DNA of 53,952 nucleotides from CAZRDB01 sp964598695. GTDB taxonomy: Bacteria > Armatimonadota > Zipacnadia > UBA1398. This document shows positions 7,634 to 16,848 of this stretch, piece by piece; the first letter of the stretch is position 1, and every line of letters starts with the position of its first letter. Position numbers and translations under genes: made by a program. The notes below the pieces were generated by a model. The model was not told the origin of the DNA. It made no database searches and saw nothing but the letters and a program-made list of their open reading frames with translations. Location of the stretch: positions 1 through 53,952 of the forward strand of contig CAZRDB010000009.1 in assembly GCA_964598695.1 (NCBI GenBank), written 5' to 3'.

Positions 7634-8941
7634 CTACCGGGCCTCGAAGGCGCCGGCGAGGTGCTCGAGCGTGCGGACGAAGTGGGTGAGGTCGGTCTCG
7701 GGCTTGATCGGCCGCCAGCCCTCCTCGATCAGCTCGCGCAGGCGCTTGCGGTGGCGGCGAACGAGTTGGGCCTCGCTGGCCTTGGGGCAGTACTGCACCT
7801 GGATCTCCTCGCGCGGGGTGACGGGCTCCATCGGGCGCATCGAGGTCACGAGCCAACGGTTCTCCGAGAACTTGGTGCAGCACTCGACGCGGATCGCGGA
7901 GGCGAGCACGGGGAGGATGACGAGGCCGTAGAGGTAGCGGTCGGGGATCGCGTAAGCGCCGAAGATCGCGCCGCCGCGGTCCATGGCGTACTCGCCGAGC
8001 CGCGTGAAGCCGGCCTCGCCCATGTCCTCGGCGACCACATCGATCCGGGCCCGCTCGTCGCTCGGGAGCGCCTCGTTGTCGACCCGGTAGTAGTTGCCGG
8101 TCTCGCCCTCCCAGAACGGCGTCTCCTCGAGGTAGGCGGGGTCGACGTGGAAGGCGCCCTCGTCGTACCAGGGGTCGGACTCCTCGCCCTCGTCCCAGTC
8201 GAGTTCCTCGTCGTCATCCTCGTCCTCGTCGGCGGCGCCGGCGGGCTCGGGCCCGGCCGCGAAGCGGTCGCCCTCGGCCTCCAGGGGCTCGCACTGCCGC
8301 TGCAGCTCGGTCCAATCGTCGAACAGGCCGCCGATGCCCAGACAGGAGGCCAGGCGGGGGAGGTTGCCGATCTCGGCCGCCACCTCGCCGGGCAGTAGCT
8401 CGTCGGCCGCCAGTGCCTCGCGTGTGCGCGCCGGGTCGTGGGGGATCCCGAAGCTCTCCAGCGCCCGGAGGATGCGGTCGGCCTGCCGCGCCCGGAACCG
8501 GCGCAGCACCTCGGCCAGGCTGTGGCCGGTGCAGGCAGCGAGCATCTCGGCGGCCGCGAGCGCGCCGGCCTCGGCGCACTCTTCCGCGAGGAAGGCGATC
8601 GCCTCTTCCTTCCCGGCCCGCCGCTCCCAGTCGTCGGCCTCGCCGCGCGAGAGCCGGACGACCCAGAACGGGTAGACCCACTCGAACCGCCCGCGCTCGG
8701 GGCCCCACAACCGCAGCGACCAGTGCTGGCTCTCCCGGCCCTCGAGGAGGAGCACGACGCCCGGCAGCTCGGCGAGGACATCCTCGATGCCGGCGACGTC
8801 GTGGCTCGCGGCCGCGCTCACGCGCCAGTGCCACCCGCCGATCTCGTGTACCCCTTCGCGGAGCGAGGGCGGCAGGGCGGCCAGGAACTGCTGGTGCGTA
8901 CACTCGCGTGCCGCGATGAGGAGGATCCGGAAGTCGACCAT
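7634..8941 (-). CDS. Protein of unknown function with an acidic linker
   Basis: 435 residues from ATG 8941, cytoplasmic by the absence of a signal peptide. Residues 1-230 form a compact alpha/beta part starting MVDFRILLIAARECTHQQF. Around residues 230-260 lies a strongly acidic run of Asp/Glu with an LDWDEG core. A second domain (260-435) contains FGAYAIPDRYLYGLVILPVL, a possible buried strand-helix, then RHRKRLRELIEEGWRPI and a C-terminal helix. No catalytic motif is evident. It is divergent from the secreted protein at 9082, with 140 bases between the starts. The ribosome site is weak, so the start is less certain than most. Confidence 0.75.
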   Translation of the reverse strand: MVDFRILLIAARECTHQQFLAALPPSLREGVHEIGGWHWRVSAAASHDVAGIEDVLAELPGVVLLLEGRESQHWSLRLWGPERGRFEWVYPFWVVRLSRGEADDWERRAGKEEAIAFLAEECAEAGALAAAEMLAACTGHSLAEVLRRFRARQADRILRALESFGIPHDPARTREALAADELLPGEVAAEIGNLPRLASCLGIGGLFDDWTELQRQCEPLEAEGDRFAAGPEPAGAADEDEDDDEELDWDEGEESDPWYDEGAFHVDPAYLEETPFWEGETGNYYRVDNEALPSDERARIDVVAEDMGEAGFTRLGEYAMDRGGAIFGAYAIPDRYLYGLVILPVLASAIRVECCTKFSENRWLVTSMRPMEPVTPREEIQVQYCPKASEAQLVRRHRKRLRELIEEGWRPIKPETDLTHFVRTLEHLAGAFEAR

Positions 8942-9081
8942 GGCGAGGATGTTCGCGCTCGGGCCCGCCGGCCCCTCGTCCCGCGGCCCGCGCGGTGCGC
9001 GCCGGTCTTGCGGGGAGGGGAGGGGGCGCCCCTCTCGCGGTCGAAGCGAACGGCCGTCGGCGGGAAGGGAGCACGTCTCCG

Positions 9082-12000
9082 ATGAGCTGGGCAGTTGCGC
9101 TTCCCGTGGTCCTCATGCTCGGAACCGGTCCCACCGCGCCACCGCGCCTCTACGCCCATGAGACCGTCCTGGACGCGAACGGCGTGATCGCCCCGTGGTA
9201 CGAGGCGCAGAACGGGCAGTGCGACTGGCGCGTTCGCGTCGCGGCGGAGACGCTGAAGCGGTACCCCTGGGCGACCGACCTCGACGGCGTCGCCCCGGCC
9301 CCGCACTACGTCTTCAGTGGCGCGTGGGCGATCGACCCGGACGGGACGATCCGCATCCCGCCGCTCAGTGACTGGGCCAACGGCGATCTCGGCCAGCGAG
9401 CCGCCTACATCCTCCTCGGGCTCGTCGACTACTACCGCTACACGGGGGATCCCGCCGCCGTCGCGCACATCACGATGACGGCCGACCACCTGCTGGACCA
9501 CTGCCTCACCCCTCCCGACCACCCGTGGCCGCGCTTCCTCGTGAGCGCCCCCACCAAGGGCAAGCCGTACGGGCCGGCCGATCCGACCGGGTTCATCCAG
9601 CTCGATATCGTCGCGGAGGTCGGACTGGGCCTCGTCCGCGCCGCCATGCTCACCGGCGAGGAGCGTTGGCTCCGTGCCGCCGAGCATTGGGCCGACCTCC
9701 TCGCCGAGCGCTGCGACACACGGCCCGGCGTCGCGCCGTGGGGGCGCTACGCCAACCCCGAGGACGTCCCGTGGGAAGACCACATGACCGGCGGCGTGGT
9801 CTTCGTGCTGGCCTTCTTCGACGAGCTGTCGCGCGCGGGCTACACGGGGCGCGACGGCGCGCTCGAGAGGGCCCGCGAGGCCGGGCGCGCCTATCTGCGT
9901 GACGTGCTGCTGCCCCGCTGGACCGACGACGCAACCTGGGGCCGCAACTACTGGGACTGGGCCGACCCGGTGCAGGCCGAGAACGTGACGGAGTTCGCCG
10001 TCCGCTACCTGATGGAGCACCCCGACGAGTTCCCACAGTGGCGGACCGATTGCCGCAACCTGCTCGGGCTGTTTCTCCACCGCACGAGCGTCGATCCCGC
10101 CTCCTCGGGCGGGGTCTACGCCGGCGCCTGGGCGTACCCCGAGTCCTCGGCCTGCTGCGGCCGCTCGCTGTGGTACGGGCCACTCGAGCTGGCAACCGCC
10201 TGGGCCGAACTCGGGGTTCGGGCCGACGATCCGTGGGCTCGCGAGATGGCGCGGCGGCAGATGATCCTCGCGACCTACGACTGCCACGAGACGGGGCGGG
10301 TCGAGGACAACATCGACGGCGGCGCGATCGTCGCGGGCGACTGGTTCAAGATCGCGCACCCCATGGCGCTGCGCCACGTCCTCGGGGCGATGGCGTGGCT
10401 TCCCGTCGAGCTGGGCGCCGCGCGCGAGAGCCACATCCTCCGCAGCAGCGGGACGGTCTGCGCGGTCGAGTACGATCGCGGCGGCGTTCGCTACCGGACC
10501 TACGACGCGCCTCCCGGCGCAACCGAGGTGCTGCGCCTCGCCTTCCGGCCTGCCGAGGTGCTTGCCGACGGTCGTCGCCTGGCCTTCCGCCGATCGCTGG
10601 CGGGGCCCGGGTTCCTCGCCGAGCGACTCCCCGCCGGCGACTGGTTGGTGACGGTGCGGCACGATGGCGCCCGCGAGGTGACCGTGCGGGGCGACGACCC
10701 GCAGAGCCGGCAGACGCTCGACTGGACCGCGGACGTGGACGGCGCCGAGACGACGCTCGAGTTCGTCGGCAACCAGTTCCGTCTCGTGGGCGAGGCCGGC
10801 CCCGAGGGAGGGCTCGCCGACGTCTACCTCGATGGCGAGAGGCTCCTCGTGCCACTCGACTGCTGGTGCCCCCGCCCGGTGACCGGAGCGCTGCTCTCCC
10901 GCAGCGGCCTGGCCGGCGGTCAACACGCGCTCCGGATCGTCGCGCGGGGCGCGGGCAACCCGCGGTCGCGGGGCCGCCTGGTCACATTGCGGGCTCTGCT
11001 CTCCTCGGACGCGACGCCTGCGCGGAGCGCGCCTCCGCCGTCCGGCCCGACGGAGACGCAGCGGGTGGTCTTCGGCTATGCGGGCCCCAGGGACTACGTG
11101 GACCGCGACGGCCACGCCTGGCGGCCGGCGACCGAGGTCGTCGCGCGCGGGGCCTTCCTGACCGACGCCGTGGCCGACTACTGGTGGGCGAGCCCCCGGT
11201 GCCACGAGGTCGCGGGGACGGCCGATCCGGAGCTGTACCGCCACGGGCTGCACGCACCCGACTTCGCGGCCATCTTCACCGTCGGCCCTGGCACGTACCA
11301 CGTGCGGCTCAAGCTGGCCGAGACTCGGCGCGGGCTCGCGAGCGCGCCCCTCCAGACCATCGAGATCAACGGCACACCCGTCGTCGAGGATCTCGACGTG
11401 GCCTCCACCGCCGGCGGCCTGTGCCGCGCGGTCGACCTCACATTCGACGGGATCGAGCCCTCGAACGGCGTGATCGCCGTGCGCGTCCGCGCGACGACGG
11501 GCGGCGAGGCGATCCTGCAGGCGGCCGAGGTGGGGCTCGGCCCTGGCGGCGGTGGAGGCCGGCCCATCACGGGACGTCCCCCGCGCGCCGACGGCTCGGG
11601 CAACCTGCTCGCGAACGGCGGTTTCGAGGCCGGAGCGCCGACGGCGCTCGGCCGCATGGGCGCCGCCGCGCACGGGGCGGGCTGGCGGGTGCTGTTCGCG
11701 GGCGCAACTCAGAGCTACGTGTGGGCCGAGTCGGGCTACGACATCCACCCCGACTGGGGTCTCCCCGCGCCGAGGACGGGTAGGGAGGCCCTCCGCACGC
11801 ACACCGAGGGTGCCGGACACACGATCGTCTACCAGGAGGCGCCGATCCGACCGGGCGTGGCCTATGTCGCGACGGCCTGGGCGCAGGGGGTGGATCTCCA
11901 TGGCATGGGCTTCGGGCGCACGCCCGGCGATACAGCCTCGCTGGTGGTCCAGGAGATCGGCGCGGGTGGCGAGGTGCTCCGCGAGCACTCCGGGGGCGCG

Positions 12001-12159
12001 ATCGCGGATGCGGGCCCGTACCGGGAGCTGCGCTGCGCCTTCACGGCCTCACCCGCAGCCGTCCGGGCGCGGTTCCTTCTCAACACCGCCATCGGCGCCT
12101 CGTACCTCGAGGGCCATGTCACGTACGACGACTGCGAGCTGCGCGCCGTGACCCCCTAG
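9082..12159 (+). CDS. Secreted six-hairpin glycosidase-like protein with malectin and CBM domains
   Basis: 1025 residues from ATG 9082, with GGGAG ten bases upstream. A short signal-like N-terminus (MSWAVALPVVLMLG) suggests export. Residues of about 40-470 are an alpha-helical repeat region with aromatic-rich turns (ILLGLVDYYRYTGD, WGRNYWDWADPVQ, ESSACCGRSLWYGPLELA), typical of (alpha/alpha)6 toroid glycosidases and lyases. Then come a beta-sandwich (about 535-640), a malectin-type carbohydrate-binding domain (about 660-820, with GTYHVRLKLAETRRG and INGTPVVEDLD) and a CBM4/9-like sandwich (about 840-1023, with NLLANGGFEAG). The CAZy family and catalytic acids cannot be named. Its stop overlaps that of the convergent aldolase gene (shared CTAG at 12156-12159). 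Confidence 0.8.
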   Translation: MSWAVALPVVLMLGTGPTAPPRLYAHETVLDANGVIAPWYEAQNGQCDWRVRVAAETLKRYPWATDLDGVAPAPHYVFSGAWAIDPDGTIRIPPLSDWANGDLGQRAAYILLGLVDYYRYTGDPAAVAHITMTADHLLDHCLTPPDHPWPRFLVSAPTKGKPYGPADPTGFIQLDIVAEVGLGLVRAAMLTGEERWLRAAEHWADLLAERCDTRPGVAPWGRYANPEDVPWEDHMTGGVVFVLAFFDELSRAGYTGRDGALERAREAGRAYLRDVLLPRWTDDATWGRNYWDWADPVQAENVTEFAVRYLMEHPDEFPQWRTDCRNLLGLFLHRTSVDPASSGGVYAGAWAYPESSACCGRSLWYGPLELATAWAELGVRADDPWAREMARRQMILATYDCHETGRVEDNIDGGAIVAGDWFKIAHPMALRHVLGAMAWLPVELGAARESHILRSSGTVCAVEYDRGGVRYRTYDAPPGATEVLRLAFRPAEVLADGRRLAFRRSLAGPGFLAERLPAGDWLVTVRHDGAREVTVRGDDPQSRQTLDWTADVDGAETTLEFVGNQFRLVGEAGPEGGLADVYLDGERLLVPLDCWCPRPVTGALLSRSGLAGGQHALRIVARGAGNPRSRGRLVTLRALLSSDATPARSAPPPSGPTETQRVVFGYAGPRDYVDRDGHAWRPATEVVARGAFLTDAVADYWWASPRCHEVAGTADPELYRHGLHAPDFAAIFTVGPGTYHVRLKLAETRRGLASAPLQTIEINGTPVVEDLDVASTAGGLCRAVDLTFDGIEPSNGVIAVRVRATTGGEAILQAAEVGLGPGGGGGRPITGRPPRADGSGNLLANGGFEAGAPTALGRMGAAAHGAGWRVLFAGATQSYVWAESGYDIHPDWGLPAPRTGREALRTHTEGAGHTIVYQEAPIRPGVAYVATAWAQGVDLHGMGFGRTPGDTASLVVQEIGAGGEVLREHSGGAIADAGPYRELRCAFTASPAAVRARFLLNTAIGASYLEGHVTYDDCELRAVTP

Positions 12160-13073
12160 CGCGAGCGGTACTCCGCGAACCCCAGTGCCTCGATCTCCTG
12201 CTCGAGTCGGCCCAGCCGCTCGGGCGGGAGCGTGGGCAGCGGCCAACGGGGCGCGCCGCAGTCGAGTCCGATCAGGCCCATCAGCGCCTTCGCCGCGCTC
12301 AGGAACGGGACGCCCTGTCCGCAGAGCAGCTCCACCAAGGCGATCGACTGCCCCTGGAGCCGACGGGCCGCGGCCCAGTCGCCCGCGTCAAAGGCCTCGA
12401 TCAGGCGGCGGTACAGCGGCGCGGCGAAGTTGTAGGTGCTGCCGACGGCCCCGCGCGCCCCGACCGCCAGCGCGCTGAGCAGCATCTCGTCGCGGCCGTA
12501 CAGGAGATCGTAGCGCCCCCCGTGCACGGTGCGGGCGTGGGCGAAGTCGGCCAGGTCCTCGTGGGTGAACTTCACGCCCGCGAGGTTGGGGACCCGCCCG
12601 TGCGCGCGCTCGAGCATCTCCGCGATGGAGATCTCGCAGCCGGTGAGCGACGGGATGTGGTAGTAGTAGCAGGGCAGTCCGGGGGCGGCCTCGGCCACGC
12701 GCGCGAGGTGCTCGACGACCTGATCCGCCCGGTTGAGCCGGAAGAAGCTCGGCGCCATGGCCGCGATCGCGTGGGCGCCGCATGCCTCGGCATGTGCCGC
12801 GAGGGCTCGGGCGACGGGCAGCGAGTCGTGGCCGACGTGGACGATCACCCGAAGGCCCTCGGGAGCCGCCTCCACCCAGCGCTCGGCCACGGTCCTGCGC
12901 TCGGCCTCGGTGAGCGAGAGGCTCTCGCCCGTGGTGCCGCAGACGAACGCGCCCCCGACCCCGTTGCGCGCGAGGTGCTCGGCCAGCGCGGCGATACGGG
13001 CGGCATCGACCGTGCCGTCGGGGCGCATCGGGGTGAACGGGGCCGCGACCAGTCCCTCGATCGGTGACGCCAT
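12156..13073 (-). CDS. N-acetylneuraminate lyase / dihydrodipicolinate synthase family aldolase
   Basis: 305 residues from ATG 13073, behind GGGAGG. It is a class I aldolase TIM barrel. CGTTGES (45-51) is the pyruvate-carboxylate loop, YYYHIPSLTG (136-145) carries the catalytic Tyr (Y138), and GVKFTHEDL places the Schiff-base Lys at K168. HIP after the Tyr and FTHEDL after the Lys resemble NanA (reversible cleavage of N-acetylneuraminate to ManNAc plus pyruvate) more than DapA. No nanE or nanK sits nearby, so another 2-keto-3-deoxy sugar acid is possible. Likely cytoplasmic. Divergent from the methyltransferase at 13221. Confidence 0.85.
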   Translation of the reverse strand: MASPIEGLVAAPFTPMRPDGTVDAARIAALAEHLARNGVGGAFVCGTTGESLSLTEAERRTVAERWVEAAPEGLRVIVHVGHDSLPVARALAAHAEACGAHAIAAMAPSFFRLNRADQVVEHLARVAEAAPGLPCYYYHIPSLTGCEISIAEMLERAHGRVPNLAGVKFTHEDLADFAHARTVHGGRYDLLYGRDEMLLSALAVGARGAVGSTYNFAAPLYRRLIEAFDAGDWAAARRLQGQSIALVELLCGQGVPFLSAAKALMGLIGLDCGAPRWPLPTLPPERLGRLEQEIEALGFAEYRSR

Positions 13074-13220
13074 CTTCCGCCTCCCGGTTCCGATGCGGGC
13101 CGGGGTGCCCGTTGTCGGCGGAGTTCGCGGGAGACCGCGCGCGGGCCTGCAATCGCGCCGTACCGGGCAGGCCGTCGACCGATATGGCAGAAATCCCCTG
13201 GGGGGCGGGAGGAGATCACC

Positions 13221-13952
13221 TTGCTGCCAACGGAGCAGGACGCCTTCGGGCTGATGCTGCACGATCACCTGTGGGGCGTGGAGGCCCGGGAGGTCGTCGA
13301 GCGCGACGACGGCTACATCGACGTCTCGGCCGGGCCCGCGCTCTACTTCGCCTCCATCGACCAGTGGTCGCGCCACACGCGCGCGGCGATGCGACACCTC
13401 CGCGGCCCGGTGCTCGACGTGGGCTGCGGCGCCGGTCGGCTCGCGCTGTACGCGCAGGAGCAGGGCCTCGAGGTGCTCGCCACCGACATCTCGCCGCTCG
13501 CCGTCGCGGTCTGCCACCGCCGCGGGGTGCGCCGTGCCGAGGTCGTGGCCTTCGAGGAACTCGGCCCCGCGTTGGGCGCCTTCGCGACGATCGCGATGCT
13601 CGGCAACAACTTCGGCCTCACGGGCAGCCGCGAAGGCGCCATCGAGTTCCTGGAGCGGGCTAAGGCTTTCACGACCCCCGACGCCCGGATCATCGCCGAG
13701 AGCATGGACCCGTACGCGACCGAGAACCCCGACCACCTCGGCTACCACGAGCGGAACCGGGCGCGCGGCCGCATGGCCGGCCAGATCCGCCTGCGCGTGC
13801 GCTACCGCACCGCCGCGACGCCCTGGATCGACTACCTGTTCGTCTCGGTTGAGGAGATGGAGGGGATCCTCGCCGGCACCGGCTGGGAGATCCGCGAGCT
13901 GCTCCACTCCGACGGCCCGTCGTACATCGCCGTCATCGAGCGGACGGCATAG
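13221..13952 (+). CDS. SAM-dependent class I methyltransferase
   Basis: 243 residues from a TTG start at 13221, chosen because GGGAGGAG lies six bases upstream and no better start occurs. Motif I, VLDVGCGAG (64-72), binds SAM. LEVLATDIS supplies the acidic end of strand 2 and IAMLGNNFG the motif-IV strand. The C-terminal half is beta-rich (RLRVRYRTAATPWIDYLFVS). The substrate is unknown; overall it looks like a UbiE/MenG-type or small-molecule methyltransferase. It ends six bases before the stop of the convergent serine hydrolase. Confidence 0.85.
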   Translation: MLPTEQDAFGLMLHDHLWGVEAREVVERDDGYIDVSAGPALYFASIDQWSRHTRAAMRHLRGPVLDVGCGAGRLALYAQEQGLEVLATDISPLAVAVCHRRGVRRAEVVAFEELGPALGAFATIAMLGNNFGLTGSREGAIEFLERAKAFTTPDARIIAESMDPYATENPDHLGYHERNRARGRMAGQIRLRVRYRTAATPWIDYLFVSVEEMEGILAGTGWEIRELLHSDGPSYIAVIERTA

Positions 13953-13958
13953 GCGCTC

Positions 13959-15326
13959 TCATGCCCGCGTGTAGGCGCAGCCGGGCATCGTAAGGCGTAC
14001 GCAACGGCCCTCGCCATCGAGCACGAAGGTCACCGGCTCACCGATGTTGCCCCCGCTCGCGAGGCGGAACGTGTGGCCCTCCACGTGCTCGAGCGCAACC
14101 TCGCGGCCCGGCCTGCTCCCCTGGCTCGCGTAGTAGAGCCGTCCGGCGACGAGCCGCACCTCGGCATGCGACCAGTAGGGCGAGCGGTAGAGCCCGACGT
14201 AGGGTTGCCACTCGGGCCGGTCGTCGAGGCCGGTGCGCCTGGCCTCGCTCGGCGCGCGGTCGAGCAGCAGCTCGAGGATCCGCGTCGTGGCGTTCTCCGG
14301 CCCCCACTCGCCGTTGGCGAGGATCGCGTTGGCGAAGACGGCCACTCCCAGCCTGGCGTCCGGGACGATCGCGACCTGAGAGGAGAAGCCCTGGACGCCG
14401 CCTCCGTGTCCGAGCAGGATCCGGTCCCGCACCCGGCCCGCGTGCCAGCCGATGCAGCGCCCGCCCTGCCAGTTGGGCTCCATTCGGACGGGGGTGTGCA
14501 TCTCGCGGAGGGTCGCCGCTCCGAGCACCTGGCTCGGGCCGGCCGGGTCGTCGCGGAACTGCAGTGCGAGGAACCGGGCGAGGTCGAGCACGGAGCCCTG
14601 GAGCTGTCCCGTCGGCGCCATGCCGCGCGTGTGGGCGTACGGAGCCCGGAGCGGCTCCTCCCCCGGCCGGCAGGTGTAGCCCGTCGCCAGCCGCTCTCCC
14701 ACGAGCCCGGTCGGTTCGAAGCCCGCCGTCTCCATCCCCAATGGCCGGAGGATGTGCTCGGCCACGTACTGCTCGTAGGCAACCCCGGCCACGCGCTCCA
14801 GCGCGCGCCCAAGGAGCGCGTAGCCCACGTTCGAGTACTTGAACGAAGTGTACGGGGGGATGCGCAGCCGCTGCCCCGCCGCCTCCGCGATCAGCTCCTC
14901 CACCGTTGGGAAGGGATCGTCGTCGAAGTAGGGCCGCTCGAGGTCGCGCGGGATGCCCGCCATGTGCGCCGAGACCTGGCGGAGCGTCACGGGGCGCGGA
15001 TCGGCGTCCTCGGTGCGGAAGCGCACCTCGGGGAGATGCTTCTCGAGCGGGTCGTCGAGGCTGACTCGGCCCGCGTCCCGAAGCTGCAGCAGCATCGTCG
15101 CCGTGAACAGCTTGGTGATCGAGGCGACGCGGTAGACGGTCTCGGGGGTGGCGGGCCGGCCACTCTCCCGATCGGCGAGGCCGAAGCCCCACGCCGCGAC
15201 GACCTCCTGGTCGTGGAGGACGGCCGCCGAGAGGCCGGGCAGGCCGTGGCGCTCCCGTGCCTCGGCCAGTTCCTCTTCGATCAGCGCGAGCGTCGCGGCG
15301 CTCACCGATCCCTGCTCCTGTGCCAT
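13959..15326 (-). CDS. Serine beta-lactamase-like hydrolase (class C / esterase EstB family)
   Basis: 455 residues from ATG 15326 with AGGAAGG upstream. The three active-site elements are present: SITK (S69, K72), YSN (164-166) and HGGG in place of KTG late in the chain. An extra C-terminal domain of about 110 residues (RPEWQPYVGLYRSPYWSH onward) is a lipocalin-like barrel found in D-aminopeptidases and related peptidases. No signal peptide is visible, so it is probably a cytoplasmic esterase or peptidase rather than an antibiotic-resistance enzyme. Divergent from the GH4 gene, with 174 bases between starts. Confidence 0.85.
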   Translation of the reverse strand: MAQEQGSVSAATLALIEEELAEARERHGLPGLSAAVLHDQEVVAAWGFGLADRESGRPATPETVYRVASITKLFTATMLLQLRDAGRVSLDDPLEKHLPEVRFRTEDADPRPVTLRQVSAHMAGIPRDLERPYFDDDPFPTVEELIAEAAGQRLRIPPYTSFKYSNVGYALLGRALERVAGVAYEQYVAEHILRPLGMETAGFEPTGLVGERLATGYTCRPGEEPLRAPYAHTRGMAPTGQLQGSVLDLARFLALQFRDDPAGPSQVLGAATLREMHTPVRMEPNWQGGRCIGWHAGRVRDRILLGHGGGVQGFSSQVAIVPDARLGVAVFANAILANGEWGPENATTRILELLLDRAPSEARRTGLDDRPEWQPYVGLYRSPYWSHAEVRLVAGRLYYASQGSRPGREVALEHVEGHTFRLASGGNIGEPVTFVLDGEGRCVRLTMPGCAYTRA

Positions 15327-15451
15327 GCGAACCGTCCTTCCTGCATGAACTCCCGTGGCCTGGCCATATCGCGCGGCCGTCCCTCAGGATACAAGGACAC
15401 GGGCAACGCCCGACGGAATAAGGACCGCGTTCCGGGCAGGTCGGAGTCTCC

Positions 15452-15493
15452 GCCTCCGGGACGACACGGGCGTACCACACCGACACCGGAGGC
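15452..15493 (+). promoter_or_regulatory. Hairpin that would hide the GH4 ribosome binding site
   Basis: GCCTCCGG (15452-15459) is the exact inverse complement of CCGGAGGC (15486-15493). The second arm contains the GGAGG ribosome site of the gene starting at 15501. Folding would pair the whole site, with a 26-base loop between the arms. This could limit translation. Confidence 0.4.
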
Positions 15494-15500
15494 ATCAGCC

Positions 15501-16818
15501 ATGGCAAAGATCGCGTTTATCGGGGCGGGAAGCTTCGGCTTCACACGCACCCTCGTCAAGGACATCCTGACCTTCGCGCCGCTCGCCGACGCGGAGCTGG
15601 CGCTCATGGATGTCGACCCCGAGCGCCTCGAGTTCTCCAAGCGCGCGTGCGAGCGGATCGTCAAGGAGGGCGGCTACCCGGCGAAGGTCACCGCGACCCT
15701 CGACCGGCGCAAGGCCCTCGAGGGCGCCGACGCCGTGCTCGTGACCATTCTCGCCGGCGGCGTCGACGTCTGGCGCTACGACATCGAGATCCCGAAGAAG
15801 TACGGCGTCGACACCAACGTGGGCGACACCCGCAGTGTCTCGGGCATCTTCCGCGCGCTGCGCACGATCCCCGTGATGGTCGGCATCGCGAAGGACATGG
15901 AGGAGCTGTGCCCCAAGGCCCTGCTCCTCAACTACACCAACCCGATGGCGATGCTCTGCCGCGCGATGNNNNNNNNNNATCGTCTCCTCCGGCCTGTGCC
16001 ACAGCGTCCAGGGGACGGCCCACATGCTCGCCCACTGGATCGGCGCGCCGATGGAGGAGATCGAGTACGTCTGCGGCGGCATCAACCACCTCGCCTGGTA
16101 CGTGAAGTACGAGTGGAACGGCGAGGACGCCTACCCGCTGATCCGCAAGGCGATGAAGCGGCCGAAGGTCTACAACGAGGAGAAGGTCCGCAACGAGATG
16201 TTCCTCGCGCTCGGCTACTACGTGACCGAGTCGAGCGGCCACAACTCCGAGTACAACTGGTGGTTCCGCAAGCGCCAGGACATCATCGACGAGATCTCCA
16301 CCAGCACCGGCTGGAACCCCGGCGAGTACGCCTACATCCTCCACGAGTACCAGCGGGCCGGCCGCGAGTGGAAGAAGTGGATCACCAGTTGGCTGGACGA
16401 TCCCAAGCCGCTCAACCTCGCCCGCGGCCATGAGTACGCCGCCTCGATCATCAACGCCTGGCTGGGCGGCGACACGTTCCGCTTCAACGGCAACGTGCCG
16501 AACACCCACCTCATCACGAACCTCCCCGAGAACTGCTGCGTCGAGGTGCCGGTCTTCGCCGAGAAGGGCCGCCTCAACCCGGTCCATGTCGGCGCCCTGC
16601 CGCCGGCCTGCCAGCCGCTCAACGCGATCAGCGTCGCGGTCGAGGAGCTGGCCGTCGAGGCCGCACTCACCGGCAGCCCGGAGAAGGTCTTCCACGCCTG
16701 CTGCTACGACCCGCTGTGCGCGGCCGTGCTCTCGCTCAAGGAGATCCGCGACATGGTCCAGACCATGCTCAAGAAGAACCTCCCGCACCTGCCCCAGTTC
16801 TCTTCCCACAAGTGGTAG
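15501..16818 (+). CDS. GH4 family alpha-galactosidase-type glycosidase (interrupted by an assembly gap)
   Basis: Starts at ATG 15501. The N-terminus KIAFIGAGSFGFTRTLVKDI is the NAD-binding fold of GH4. NYTNPMAMLCRAM is the conserved segment before the gap, and after it GLCHSVQGTA and GGINHLAWYV supply the Cys and His that hold the catalytic Mn2+. These fit the MelA branch (alpha-galactosidase); GH4 enzymes use NAD+ and a redox elimination mechanism. 156 residues precede the gap and 279 follow, close to the usual 430-470. The two sides are out of frame by one with 10 N, so the missing DNA must be a multiple of three and the gene is probably intact. The SusC/TonB and kinase genes that often go with it are absent. 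Confidence 0.9.
15969..15978. other. Assembly gap (10 N) inside the GH4 gene
   Basis: Ten N of arbitrary length. Reading frames left (ATG ending at 15968) and right (ATC at 15979) agree only if the true missing length is a multiple of three. Comparison with the family spacing between NPMAM and GLCHS suggests a handful of missing residues. Confidence 0.9.
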
Positions 16819-16848
16819 CGGGGGCAGCCTCTCGGCTCCGCAAACGAA

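Noticed and set aside
8818..11988. A long open frame on the minus strand across the 9082-12159 gene
   Set aside because: It reads as Arg/Gly/Ala-rich filler, lies opposite a gene with clear domains, and has no ribosome site; it is a GC-driven shadow.
13144..13173. Small inverted repeat GGCCTGC...GCAGGCC as an operator or attenuator
   Set aside because: Only 7 bp with a 16-base loop and no flanking promoter or T-run; not strong enough in such GC-rich DNA.
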